From NCBI GenBank assembly GCA_024275575.1, contig JAJRYV010000037.1:1-35376 (forward strand): a DNA stretch of 35,376 nucleotides, given 5' to 3'. This stretch comes from a bacterium (GTDB taxonomy: Bacteria > Zhuqueibacterota > Zhuqueibacteria > Zhuqueibacterales > Geothermadaptataceae). Of the stretch, positions 28,447 through 35,376 are shown piece after piece (the stretch's first letter is position 1; every line of letters starts with the position of its first letter). The notes beneath the pieces are model-generated. The model was given only the letters and a program-made list of their open reading frames with translations. It ran no database searches and was not told where the DNA came from. Made by a program: the position numbers and the translations under genes.

Positions 28447-28896
28447 CTACCGATTCAACTCAATCTGCTCAACAGCGAGACGATCGACCACTTCATTAAA
28501 TTCATTGCCCGAATGCCCCTTTACTTTTATAAATTCAACATTGTGTTTCTGCACCAGCAAATCCAAAATGCGCCACTGATCTTCATTTTGCACCGGTTGG
28601 TTTTTTTTTGGTCCCCGCTTCCAGCCGTTGCGTTTCCAGCCTTCAAGCCAGCCTTGCTTAAATGTGTTAACCACGTAAGCGCTGTCGGAATAGATTTTTA
28701 CGCTGCATGGCTCTTTCAGCGCCTGCAATCCTTCGATAACCGCCTGTATTTCCATGCGGTTATTTGTTGTCTGCTCTTCGTATCCCGCAAGTTCTTTTGT
28801 GCGGCCGTCAAACATTAACAGCGTTCCCCAACCTCCCGGACCGGGGTTGCCGCTGCACGCGCCGTCGGTGTAAATTTCTACTAAACGTTTTGTCAT
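28447..28896 (-). CDS. rnhA: Ribonuclease HI
   Basis: 149 residues. Catalytic carboxylates are D11 (YTDGACSGNPGPGGWG), E49 (NNRMEIQAVI), D71 (YSDSAYVV) and D138 (VVDRLA), with H127 in KVKGHSG. The basic protrusion is GWKRNGWKRGPKKN (about 86-99). It removes RNA from RNA-DNA hybrids such as primers and R-loops. GGAG precedes the ATG. It is tail-to-tail with the toxin gene with no intergenic space. The broken HNH module lies upstream. Confidence 0.97.
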   Translation of the reverse strand: MTKRLVEIYTDGACSGNPGPGGWGTLLMFDGRTKELAGYEEQTTNNRMEIQAVIEGLQALKEPCSVKIYSDSAYVVNTFKQGWLEGWKRNGWKRGPKKNQPVQNEDQWRILDLLVQKHNVEFIKVKGHSGNEFNEVVDRLAVEQIELNR

Positions 28897-28937
28897 TTAG
28901 TCTCCTTATAACGAAGGAATGCTTTTAGTACCTTCGA

Positions 28938-29379
28938 TCATTTTCCCAAAAGTTTAATTGTAGCAGAACCTGGATATTTCCCAAGTTTAATCAATGATTG
29001 CCGCTCAATAATACGATCGATATGATTAAAACCGAATATTTGAAAAGTAACTTTTGCGAAATCAGTGAGTGGTTTAATTATCGCACCATCCAGCTTGAAA
29101 TGATCTGATCAAATATCATTTCTTGGATGAAAAAATCGGAGGAAATTTTTGGAGAGTTGCAAGATTGATCCAATATCGCTCCCTTTATTGCGATTGCAAC
29201 AGACACACGCATATGCCAGATTATCCGGTTTTGTCTCACCCAAATGTTTTATGCTTATAATATGGTCAGCCTGGCATTTAAAAAAAAGTGTCATTTTCGT
29301 GGATTAAACAGTATTCGCACAAATAAGCTGCACGTTTAGCAACTAAAGCACGAATTTCATCACTGACATATCTACTCAT
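28938..29379 (-). pseudogene. HNH endonuclease, inactivated by frameshift and nonsense change
   Basis: The frame starts MSRYVSDEIRALVAKRAAY-LCEYCLIHENDTFF at the ATG 29377-29379. It breaks in a run of eight T (A on the plus strand, 29280-29287), continues as KCQADHIISIKHLGETKPDN-LAYACVCCNRNKGSDIGSI (C-x2-C pairs, catalytic DH), and meets an in-frame TGA at 29109-29111 where the family has tryptophan in RNDxWSDHF. It then runs HFKLDGAIIKPLTDFAKVT to the stop at 28938-28940. Seven T would repair the first lesion, so that one could be a sequencing or slippage event; the TGA is separate. The start overlaps the small gene upstream by a few bases. Confidence 0.85.
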
Positions 29380-29608
29380 GCGTGATATGTTTGTATGCAC
29401 GGGCTTTAGCTAACCGCATGATATGCTCCAACTGCATGTAATGGTCCAACTCAAATTTTTCATCTACGGAGAACATGCCGGGTTTTTCCTGATAAATCAA
29501 ATCCGCTATTCGCTCTTTAGCAGCCTCTGAAGGCTCGTAACCTACAAGGCTTTCAGGACTTGTACCTGCTGCGATAAACTCAATAACTTCCTCGTATGCT
29601 TTAATCAT
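29372..29608 (-). CDS. Small protein partnered with the HNH gene
   Basis: 78 residues from the ATG at 29606-29608 (a TTG four codons earlier is in frame but less likely). The sequence YEEVIEFIAAGTSPESL, PSEAAKERIADLIYQEK and ELDHYMQLEHIMRLAKARA is one I associate with small proteins encoded directly before HNH genes of this type, and its last codons overlap the HNH start. The function is unknown. An antitoxin or immunity role is possible from the layout but not shown. It appears intact although its partner is broken. Confidence 0.7.
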   Translation of the reverse strand: MIKAYEEVIEFIAAGTSPESLVGYEPSEAAKERIADLIYQEKPGMFSVDEKFELDHYMQLEHIMRLAKARAYKHITHE

Positions 29609-29741
29609 AACGATCACCAAATTTATTGAATACTGTGAAGCAGCAATCGAACTCAGGAATCTATACTATACCCTGTTTTAGACAATGTACCCACTTCGAT
29701 CATTTCAGGCAACTATAAAAATGAGCCTTGCCATTCTTTCC

Positions 29742-30617
29742 TTACTCCGTTAGCACCTCTCCCACCTGCTCATCCGCATGATACGAACTGCGCACCAACG
29801 GCCCGCTTTCAACATGGCGGAACCCCAGGTCCAGCCCGAATCGTTTGTAGTGAACAAATTCATCAGGATGCACATAACGGTCGATGGACAAATGTCCGAT
29901 CGTCGGCTGCATGTACTGGCCGATGGTGACGATATCGACCTCATGCGCCCGCAAGTCGCGCAAAACCTGCTCTACTTCCTCCGTTTTTTCACCGATGCCG
30001 ACCATGAGTCCTGATTTCGTCGTCATGCTGAAGTTTTTAGCGTTTTGCAAAACATCGAGGGTGCGCCGGTATTTCGCCTGCGGCCTCACGATGTGATACA
30101 AGCGCGGCACTGTTTCGATATTGTGGTTGAGAATTTCCGGGCGGGCGTCTATGACGATTTTCAAAGCATTCTCATCACCTCTAAAATCAGGAATTAAAAC
30201 TTCAACCGAGCACTGTGGGCGTACTTTTTTGATAGCCTGAATGGTCGCGGCAAAAATAGAAGCGCCGCCATCTTTCAGCTCATCGCGGTTCACCGAGGTA
30301 ATGACCGCATGGCGTAGTTTCATGTCAGCGACGGCTGCCGCAACCCGGCGTGGTTCATCGGTATCGAGAAATTCAGGGCGTCCCGTTTTTATGGCACAAA
30401 AGCCGCAACTGCGCGTGCAGGTATCGCCCAAAATCATGAAAGTCGCAGTGCCGCGGCTCCAGCACTCCGACATATTGGGGCAGCGGGCTTCCTGGCAAAC
30501 GGTGTGCAGTTGCTGATCATCCACCAGATTTTTGAGGTTGAAATACGTGCGTTTATTGGGAATTTTTATTTTCAACCATTCCGGTTGCCGGAGGCGGCGT
30601 GTCTTCAGTTGTTGCAT
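29742..30617 (-). CDS. lipA: Lipoyl synthase
   Basis: About 291 residues. I place the start at the ATG 30615-30617 ([14 protein letters not shown]); the upstream 25-codon extension passes through a repeat array and has no family match. This radical SAM enzyme inserts two sulfurs into protein-bound octanoyl groups. The auxiliary cluster is bound by C41, C46 and C52 ([12 protein letters not shown]), the radical SAM cluster by C67, C71 and C74 (CTRSCGFC), and the C-terminal VRSSYHADE holds the conserved RxxSx serine ligand. Cytosolic. lpdA, which acts on the lipoyl product, is 1.6 kb upstream on the same strand. No lipB is seen in the window. Confidence 0.96.
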   Translation of the reverse strand: MQQLKTRRLRQPEWLKIKIPNKRTYFNLKNLVDDQQLHTVCQEARCPNMSECWSRGTATFMILGDTCTRSCGFCAIKTGRPEFLDTDEPRRVAAAVADMKLRHAVITSVNRDELKDGGASIFAATIQAIKKVRPQCSVEVLIPDFRGDENALKIVIDARPEILNHNIETVPRLYHIVRPQAKYRRTLDVLQNAKNFSMTTKSGLMVGIGEKTEEVEQVLRDLRAHEVDIVTIGQYMQPTIGHLSIDRYVHPDEFVHYKRFGLDLGFRHVESGPLVRSSYHADEQVGEVLTE

Positions 30618-30647
30618 ACAATTTCCAGTCGTTTGTTTGTGTGAGAA

Positions 30648-30729
30648 GTAATGGATCGATGGATTACTGGATTGTTGGATAAAAATACTCACAATAATCC
30701 ATTAATCCAAATATCCACGAATCCATTAC
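30648..30729. repeat. Opposed arrays of TGGAT-N3 and ATCCA-N3
   Basis: The left arm (30648-30680) contains four TGGAT units spaced by 3 variable bases; the right arm (30697-30729) has four ATCCA units spaced by 3. The two 33-nt arms are inverted complements at every TGGAT/ATCCA block and at the outer GTAATGGAT, while the 3-base spacers differ. The loop is 16 nt. The array overlaps the stop codon of the methyltransferase gene and lies just before lipA. It could be an mRNA hairpin, a multi-site protein target or a short tandem repeat family. Confidence 0.8.
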
Positions 30730-31346
30730 TCCTGCTTTTTCATAGCCACCAAAACCCCGTCATCCACCGGCAAAAGAATCGTTTGCGCATCCCGGCGGTT
30801 AAAAATTCGCAGGGTAAAAAGCTGGATTGTTTCAGTGGATTTATCGCCTGCAGTTGGATGGAAAACCGCGCCCTGTCTAAATATATTGTCTGCGAGCAAC
30901 AGGCCGCCCTTTTTCACTTTTGGCCAGGCGGCATCAAAAGCCTGGTTATATAGATGTTTATCGAGATCGATAAAGATGATATCAAATTCTCTATCATACA
31001 AATCAATCGTTTCCAGCGCATCGCCGCAGCGTGTTATCAACTGCTGCTTCAATTGCAATTCGATAAACAGGGCGGTCGCTTTTTGCAGATTCTTTTCAGA
31101 AAAATCAGTACAGATGATGCGTCCATTTCCCGGCATTCCAGCCGCAAACCACAGCGTTGAATAGCCGAACCCGGAGCCCATTTCAAACACAGATTCCGCC
31201 TGCAGCAGGGAGGCATAGTGCTGCAGAAGCTGCCCTGTTTGAAAACCGATAATGGGAAAATTGCAGGCGGCTGCTTCCTGTTCGAGTTGTTGAAGAACTG
31301 AGAATGGGGGTTTGTAATATGCAGATATGTAGTCGGTTAATTTCAT
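30726..31346 (-). CDS. SAM-dependent O-methyltransferase
   Basis: 206 residues of the CCoAOMT-like class I family (methyltransferase family 3). Motif I is VFEMGSGFGYST (53-64), the acidic cofactor loop IICTDFSEKNL (about 77-87), and the metal-site region FIDLDKHLYNQAFD (about 125-138), followed by LLLADNIFRQG (about 149-159). The bacterial members methylate catechol-like or other hydroxyls; the acceptor is unknown. Length is typical. It ends inside the right arm of the TGGAT/ATCCA array that separates it from lipA. Confidence 0.88.
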   Translation of the reverse strand: MKLTDYISAYYKPPFSVLQQLEQEAAACNFPIIGFQTGQLLQHYASLLQAESVFEMGSGFGYSTLWFAAGMPGNGRIICTDFSEKNLQKATALFIELQLKQQLITRCGDALETIDLYDREFDIIFIDLDKHLYNQAFDAAWPKVKKGGLLLADNIFRQGAVFHPTAGDKSTETIQLFTLRIFNRRDAQTILLPVDDGVLVAMKKQE

Positions 31347-31471
31347 CTATTTTCTGAATCAGGGTTCAATTCCGAGAATCAATAGCGGCACAGGCGGACT
31401 GATCCTTCCCTGTCTTAAAACATTGTACACTTCGCCTTCAAAACAGGCAATACCGGAAGACAAAAAACAAC

Positions 31472-31633
31472 TCAAACCTTTTGTTTCAACTGAATGCCAT
31501 ATTTCTTGCGAATCTGCTCCAAATCTTTTTCTTCTTTAGCCGGATTTTCAACATATTCTTTAGACAATTTATCCCTGATTTCTCTCATCATCGCAACGGA
31601 GTCTAATCCTTCATTTTTTAAATTATTTTTCAT
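31472..31633 (-). CDS. Small charged protein downstream of the PIN gene (candidate antitoxin)
   Basis: 53 residues: MKNNLKNEGLDSVAMMREIR ... EYVENPAKEEKDLEQIRKKYGI. It is helical and highly charged, the style of small proteins paired with PIN-domain toxins. Its ATG overlaps the end of the PIN frame (the two share a few bases at 31623-31633), which indicates translational coupling. It appears intact while the PIN gene is broken, the expected safe order of loss. Function is inferred from layout. Confidence 0.65.
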   Translation of the reverse strand: MKNNLKNEGLDSVAMMREIRDKLSKEYVENPAKEEKDLEQIRKKYGIQLKQKV

Positions 31634-32081
31634 CGATTATATCCCTCGGTGATCTAATCTCAATTAATGGATAACGTATTTTAAATTTGCAGCATTATAA
31701 AAGCTGTATTCGTCTGAAATCGACCATGTGTTTAAAATTCCAACTCACCAGAACATCGACTCGACTGATGGAGGCAATAGCTATGTGTTGAGCATCAACC
31801 AAACATTTGTTGCTTATGGCTTTCTCTTCAATGTATTTTTGGGCCATCAATCATGCTTCATCGTCGAGTACTGCAAATTCAATGAATTCGTTTGGGATGG
31901 AACCATATACATCCAAAACCTGTTTTGGTGCATTCTGCAATTCTCGAAGTGTGAGGTCGGAGCCTATCAGAACTTTCTCACCACTCCTGAATTGATCGAC
32001 AAGAATGGTTGAATATTTTTTAAATTCTTCATCATAACAACCGCCAAAAACCGAAGTATCTGTATAAACATGAAGTTTCAT
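31623..32081 (-). pseudogene. PIN-domain toxin, inactivated
   Basis: The N-terminal part MKLHVYTDTSVFGGCYD (catalytic Asp at 8) and SDLTLRELQNAP is a VapC-like PIN ribonuclease. The frame stops at TGA after LDDEA (31849-31851 region). It then continues as LMAQKYIEEKAISNKCLVDA-QHIAIASISRVDVLVSWNFKHMV, which holds the second acidic cluster (DAxHIA...SWNFKH). A further shift occurs near RIQLYNA, and IEIRSPRDIIDEK ends the protein at 31623. At least two lesions make it non-functional. Confidence 0.8.
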
Positions 32082-32234
32082 GTGAGTATTTCAATTTGGT
32101 TTTGGTATTTACAGTTGGACAGAGCTAATAATCATTTTCCTGGTAAAATACCTTAATTCAGAAGTACAGGCAAAAGCAGATATACTAATTGTAACGAAAT
32201 TCATTCAACAATTCAAGAAGCAAAACTCGCCACA

Positions 32235-33629
32235 TCAAATATTAATCGCCTCCCCGTGCGCTGCGGCAGCCGCTTCCATGATGGCTTCCGACAAAGTCGG
32301 ATGCGCGTGCACGGTTTTGAAAAGCTCAAACCCGGTTGTTTCCAATGTCCGTGCCGTAGCCAGTTCAGCGATCAATTCCGTCGCTTCCGGGCCAATGATA
32401 TGCGCACCGAGTAATTCTCCTTTTTCTTCATCAAAAATGAGCTTGGCAAAACCATTGGTTTCACCCATGGCGATGGCTTTCCCCAGTGCTGAAAAAGGAA
32501 ATTTTCCCACTTTGATTTTACAACCGGCTTCCAATGCGGCTTTTTCAGTCAGGCCGACACTGGCCACCTGCGGCTGGCAGTAGGTGCAGCCGGGGATGTT
32601 GCCATAGTTCACTGGTTTCGGTCCGAGTCCGGCGATGTGCTCGGCAACAACAATGCCCTCTGCCGAGGCGACGTGCGCCAAAAGCGGCGGCCCGTTGATA
32701 TCACCGATGGCATAATAACCATCGACGTTTGTGCGACAGAATTCGTCAACTGGGATGAAGCTGCGCTCGGTATGAATTCCTAATTCTTCAAGGCCGATAT
32801 TCTCCGTTTTGCCGGAAAAACCCACGGCAACCAGCACCAGAGAGCCGTCGATCTGCTTCTGCCCAGTCTCGCCGGAAATGGTCACAGCAACGCCGGAATC
32901 CACTTTTTCGATACTTTCAACCTTCGCGCCGGTTTCTATTTTGATGCCAGCTTTTTTAAAACTTGCCGTCAGTGTTTTTGCAATTTCCTCATCTTCAACC
33001 GGCAAAATCTGCGGCAGCATTTCGATGATAGTGACTTTAGCGCCGAAGCTGGAATAAATATAAGCGTACTCCACGCCAATTGCACCGCCACCGATGATGA
33101 TCATCGATTCCGGTACTTCTTTTAAAACCATAGCATCCGAGCTGTTGATAATGCGTTCGTGGTCGATTTCGATTCCCGGCAGCGAACGGTGTTTACCACC
33201 CGTGGCGATGATTATTTTATCACCGGTGATTGTTGATCGATTGCCGTTTTTATCTGTGATACTAATTTGATAATCTTTCTGCAATTTGGCGGTAGCGAAG
33301 AGCATCTTGATGCCGTTTTTCTTCATCAGATATTCGACACCCTTATTGAGTTTTTTCGACACAGTACGGCTGCGGCGTACGACTTTTGTAAAATCAAACT
33401 GCACATTTTCCGCAGAAAGCCCAAAGGATTTTGCCTCATTCATCAAATGAAAAACCTCGGCGCTGCGGATGAGCGCTTTGCTGGGAATGCAGCCCCAATT
33501 GAGGCAAATGCCGCCCATTTTATCTTTTTCAACGACAGCAACTTTTTTACCCAACTGCGCCGCCCGTATTGCCGCGACATAACCACCGGGGCCACCACCA
33601 ACGACGACTATGTCATATTTATCAGCCAT
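32235..33629 (-). CDS. lpdA: Dihydrolipoyl dehydrogenase
   Basis: 464 residues; E3 of the pyruvate, 2-oxoglutarate and branched-chain dehydrogenases and of glycine cleavage. FAD site GGGPGGYVAA (11-20), redox pair C42 and C47 (GGICLNWGCIPSKAL), NAD site IIGGGAIGVE (near 178), second FAD motif YAIGDINGPPLLAHVA, and catalytic H443-E448 (HAHPTLSEA). Length is typical (about 460-475). It is followed on the same strand by the small TA-like remnant, so it is probably a single gene. Functionally it fits with lipA nearby. Confidence 0.97.
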   Translation of the reverse strand: MADKYDIVVVGGGPGGYVAAIRAAQLGKKVAVVEKDKMGGICLNWGCIPSKALIRSAEVFHLMNEAKSFGLSAENVQFDFTKVVRRSRTVSKKLNKGVEYLMKKNGIKMLFATAKLQKDYQISITDKNGNRSTITGDKIIIATGGKHRSLPGIEIDHERIINSSDAMVLKEVPESMIIIGGGAIGVEYAYIYSSFGAKVTIIEMLPQILPVEDEEIAKTLTASFKKAGIKIETGAKVESIEKVDSGVAVTISGETGQKQIDGSLVLVAVGFSGKTENIGLEELGIHTERSFIPVDEFCRTNVDGYYAIGDINGPPLLAHVASAEGIVVAEHIAGLGPKPVNYGNIPGCTYCQPQVASVGLTEKAALEAGCKIKVGKFPFSALGKAIAMGETNGFAKLIFDEEKGELLGAHIIGPEATELIAELATARTLETTGFELFKTVHAHPTLSEAIMEAAAAAHGEAINI

Positions 33630-33664
33630 CCAAAATTACCTTTCATTTTTTATTTCTCCTGGAA

Positions 33665-33695
33665 AACCTTTCAGGTTTTTCAACCCTGAAAGGTT
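33665..33695. repeat. Palindromic repeat AACCTTTCAGG / CCTGAAAGGTT
   Basis: Perfect 11-bp arms (33665-33675 and 33685-33695) with a 9-nt loop lie between the broken membrane-protein gene and lpdA. Both flanks have only short T/A tracts, so it may act as a weak terminator. The sequence type is, to my knowledge, a common dispersed palindrome in this part of the tree. Confidence 0.75.
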
Positions 33696-33696
33696 A

Positions 33697-34016
33697 CTAT
33701 TTTGCAGACAGCTTTGAGCATTTCTGTTTTGTACCGACAGCATAAGTCAAACCAAAAACCGCACTGACCAGCGAGCTCCAAATCAACAAGCTATCGACCA
33801 TTTGCGGTGCAAAAATCAGTGCTGGAATTATCCCCAGCCCCCTGATGAGGTAAATGGCTGAAATAAGCACAAGCGCCGGTTTGAGAAATGGAAGTCTTCG
33901 AAATTTTCCCGCGCCCGAAAAAGCATAAAGCCGCCAAATATGATGGCCATATGCAGGATTGCCGTCAAAATACTAAATACGCCGCCGATTATGAAAAACG
34001 GGTTTGTTTTGTTCAT
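33697..34016 (-). pseudogene. Small membrane-protein gene with internal out-of-frame deletion
   Basis: The N-terminal helix MNKTNPFFIIGGVFSILTAI ... IIFGG starts at 34016, 3 bp after the ypdA stop. From there a different frame carries YAFSGAGKFRRLPFLKPALV ... FAPQMVDSLLIWSSLVSAVF and ends at TAG 33697-33699. Joining the two suggests a four-helix membrane protein from which the middle segment was lost by a deletion that also shifted the frame. Together with the tight spacing to ypdA, this was probably once the second gene of that operon. The family is not named. Confidence 0.7.
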
Positions 34017-34019
34017 AAT

Positions 34020-35090
34020 CTACCCATCCTGGTGTTTCGAAACAAAGTCATCAACGATATACTTTGCATGAATACGCCCGTTTTCAATAAAAATCTTATT
34101 CGCATCGCGCAAACCGCCGGCGACGACGCCGGCGAGATAAAGACCGGGAATTTCAGTTTCCATGGTTTGCGGATTATAAATGGGGATCAAACCATCATCA
34201 TTTATCCCTACACCGGCCCGGCGGAGAAAATCAAAATCCGGATGATAGCCGGTCATCGCCAAAACAAAGTCGTTTTCTATTTCAAACGGGGACTGGTTGT
34301 CGGTTTGCAGCATTATTTTGTTGGGCTGAATTTCTTTGACTTCTGTATTGAAACAGGCTTTAATGCTGCCTTCTTTAATACGGTTTTCGATGTCCGGCCG
34401 GATCCAATATTTGACAGAGTCACCAACTTCGGCATGGCGGTGAATAAGCGTGACTTCTGCTCCGGCACGGTAGAGCTCCAAAGCCGCTTCAACGGCTGAA
34501 TTCTGCCCGCCGATGACCGCCACTTTTGTGCGATAATAAATATGGGATTCTGAGTAATAGTGGGATACTTTTTCTGTATTTTCTCCGGGCACATTGAGCA
34601 AATTGGGATGATCGAAAAAACCTGTTGCCAGTACGACCGCTTTAGCGGAATAACTTCCCCCGGGAAATAGAGCGAAGGCGTCTCGCCGAGCGCAACGCTC
34701 TGCGGGAGGCTTTCGCTCTATGCTTTTAGTGAATCGGCCACTTTCCGACCGGGTTTCAACATGAAAACCAGAATCAGCCTTTTGCACACCAACCACTTTT
34801 TGCCGCAAACGGATATTCAATTTATAAAACTCAGCCACTTTAGTGTAGTAACGCAGGAGCTCGCTACGTGTTGGTTTTGGGCCGTTGGTTAAAAACGGAA
34901 TATCGCCAATTTCCACCAGCTCGGGCGTGGAGAAAAAAATGCAGTTTGTTGGAAAACGGTAAACGGCGTCGAGCAGCACGCCTTTTTCGAGCACGATATG
35001 ACGCAGGCCTTTTTTTTGCGCCTCAATGCCACAAGCCAAACCGATGGGGCCGGAGCCAATTATGATGAGGTCGTAGTTTGGTGAAGTCAA
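34020..35090 (-). CDS. ypdA: YpdA-family bacillithiol disulfide reductase with in-frame palindromic insertion
   Basis: 356 residues from a TTG start (35088-35090) preceded by AGGAAA. The family uses NADPH to reduce oxidised bacillithiol. FAD motif GSGPIGLA (12-19), NADPH motif VAVIGGQNSAVEAALEL (about 190-206) and a second FAD segment GLYLAGVVAGG near 325-335 are present; NCIFFSTPELVEIG (49-62) is typical. The usual length is about 325. The excess is at residues about 114-145, where SIERKPPAERCARRDAFALF is encoded by a palindrome (34667-34721) not expected in the family and located just before the ATGFFD strand. It lies between the FAD and NADPH domains' loops, so folding may be tolerated; activity is unproven. 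Confidence 0.88.
   Translation of the reverse strand: MTSPNYDLIIIGSGPIGLACGIEAQKKGLRHIVLEKGVLLDAVYRFPTNCIFFSTPELVEIGDIPFLTNGPKPTRSELLRYYTKVAEFYKLNIRLRQKVVGVQKADSGFHVETRSESGRFTKSIERKPPAERCARRDAFALFPGGSYSAKAVVLATGFFDHPNLLNVPGENTEKVSHYYSESHIYYRTKVAVIGGQNSAVEAALELYRAGAEVTLIHRHAEVGDSVKYWIRPDIENRIKEGSIKACFNTEVKEIQPNKIMLQTDNQSPFEIENDFVLAMTGYHPDFDFLRRAGVGINDDGLIPIYNPQTMETEIPGLYLAGVVAGGLRDANKIFIENGRIHAKYIVDDFVSKHQDG
34667..34721. repeat. Palindromic repeat inserted in the ypdA coding frame
   Basis: ATAGAGCGAA-G-GC (34667-34679) faces GC-T-TTCGCTCTAT (34709-34721), with a nested stem CTCGC/GCGGGAG and GAGCG-CAA-CGCTC, so nearly the whole 55 nt folds. The internal core GGCGTCTCGCCGAGCG also occurs in the MITE-like element near 2642, where ATAGAGCGAA (about 2610-2620) is found too. 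The reading frame is kept. Confidence 0.75.
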
Positions 35091-35156
35091 TTTATATTTT
35101 CCTATTTTTAATCATCGGGACGCAAGATATCAAATATCCACCCCCAATTCAAGCAC

Positions 35157-35190
35157 AAAAAAAGGCGGTAGCCCGGGCTGAGCTGCCGCC
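35157..35190 (-). terminator. Rho-independent terminator facing left
   Basis: On the minus strand GGCGGCAGC (35190-35182) pairs with GCTACCGCC (35172-35164, one G-T pair) and is followed by TTTTTTT (35163-35157). It would stop transcription coming from the insertion sequence at the right edge before ypdA, so ypdA must use a promoter between 35091 and about 35156. Confidence 0.8.
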
Positions 35191-35230
35191 TGCTGATGAT
35201 ATATGCTCGTTGTACTACTCGAGGTATAAA

Positions 35231-35376
35231 GTAACCGTCCGGCGAAGTACGTATACAGTTTATTGCGGCAGCAGCTCAGCAAGTTTTTTCTGCGGGTGAT
35301 CGGCGATTTGGCTGAGCGTGGCGCGCAGCCAGGCGAAAGGCTCGATACCGCGGAGTTTGGCCGTGGCCACCAACAA
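35231..35376 (-). mobile_element. IS66-family insertion sequence, left end only
   Basis: GTAACCGTCCGGCGAAGTAC begins at 35231 and resembles IS66 terminal repeats (GTAAGCGnCCGG-type). The transposase stop lies 29 bp inside. The 8 bases before it (GGTATAAA, 35223-35230) would be the expected length of an IS66 target duplication, but the other end is outside the window. The rest of the element is not visible. Confidence 0.7.
35260..35376 (-). CDS. IS66 transposase C-terminus (partial)
   Basis: The final 38 codons before the stop read LLVATAKLRGIEPFAWLRAT ... IADHPQKKLAELLPQ, the typical C-terminal domain of IS66 TnpC transposases (VA/C-x-K-x-G-x-EPFAYLR ... LLPW). The 5' part, including the DDE residues, lies beyond the right edge of the window. 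Confidence 0.85.
   Translation of the reverse strand: MLVATAKLRGIEPFAWLRATLSQIADHPQKKLAELLPQ

Noticed and set aside
29109-29111. In-frame TGA in both the HNH and PIN genes, hinting at TGA recoding (Trp or selenocysteine)
   Set aside because: TGA is the natural end of typA, lpdA, the PAS kinase and the M6 protease at their expected C-termini, and both affected genes carry extra frameshifts, so decay is the simpler reading.
30618-30692. N-terminal extension of lipoyl synthase
   Set aside because: The extra 25 codons translate the TGGAT/ATCCA repeat array and have no family match; the ATG at 30617 gives a normal LipA N-terminus.
30648-30729. CRISPR array
   Set aside because: The units are only 5 bp with 3-bp spacers in opposed orientation; no 20-40 bp repeats with unique spacers are present anywhere in the window.
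35078-35299. Plus-strand open frame of 73 residues at the right end
   Set aside because: It crosses the ypdA start, a minus-strand terminator and an IS66 terminus and has no family pattern.

Overview
The window looks like a chromosomal segment of a Gram-negative bacterium of the FCB superphylum, perhaps a Calditrichota/KSB1- or Ignavibacteria-like lineage. This is an inference from three things: a C-terminal type IX secretion sorting motif (YQNYPNPFNPxTTIRF) at about 1150-1200, an S46 dipeptidyl-peptidase, and a YpdA-type bacillithiol-linked reductase. No rRNA or tRNA gene was found, so the phylum remains an inference. TGA is an ordinary stop here (it ends typA, lpdA and the kinase).

Layout. 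(1) 1-2930 is accessory. It holds the 5' ribozyme end of a group II intron (minus strand) abutting half of an integron-type attC stem, an AT-rich HNH-nuclease gene placed like a gene cassette, a decayed type IX-secreted protein whose signal peptide is interrupted by four copies of a heptanucleotide repeat, and a 185-bp MITE-like element with inverted ends and a 6-bp target duplication. (2) 2933-8306 holds fused isobutyryl-CoA mutase icmF, bacterioferritin with a strong terminator, and a secreted M6-type metalloprotease. (3) 8962-15591 is a giant soluble hybrid histidine kinase with about 14 PAS domains. (4) 15713-24352 holds an S46 dipeptidyl-peptidase, then a leftward block: APC permease, a small NTF2-like/membrane protein pair, and a probable nudix-typA-deoxynucleoside kinase operon. 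(5) 24821-27705 is an ABC exporter with a DUF1854 partner, closed by a textbook terminator. (6) 27760-29620 is a second accessory patch: a Phd/ParE-type toxin-antitoxin operon with its own promoter and operator, rnhA, and a broken HNH gene with its small partner. (7) 29742-35090 is a leftward redox/lipoate block (lipA, an O-methyltransferase, lpdA, ypdA) with a decayed PIN toxin module and a deleted membrane-protein gene. The window ends inside an IS66-type insertion sequence.

How the parts relate. lipA and lpdA both serve lipoyl-dependent dehydrogenases. ypdA adds low-molecular-weight thiol redox control. icmF serves branched-chain or butyrate acyl-CoA metabolism. The S46 and M6 peptidases suggest external protein degradation, consistent with a proteolytic or amino-acid-using heterotroph that also has an amino-acid permease.

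The most unusual signals are repeat biology: (a) a slippage-prone (GAGACGA)4 tract that places a well-formed ATG/RBS/signal peptide out of frame; (b) a palindromic repeat inserted in frame inside ypdA that shares a 16-bp core with the MITE; (c) opposed arrays of TGGAT-N3 and ATCCA-N3 between lipA and the methyltransferase gene; (d) the intron-attC-HNH junction at the left edge.
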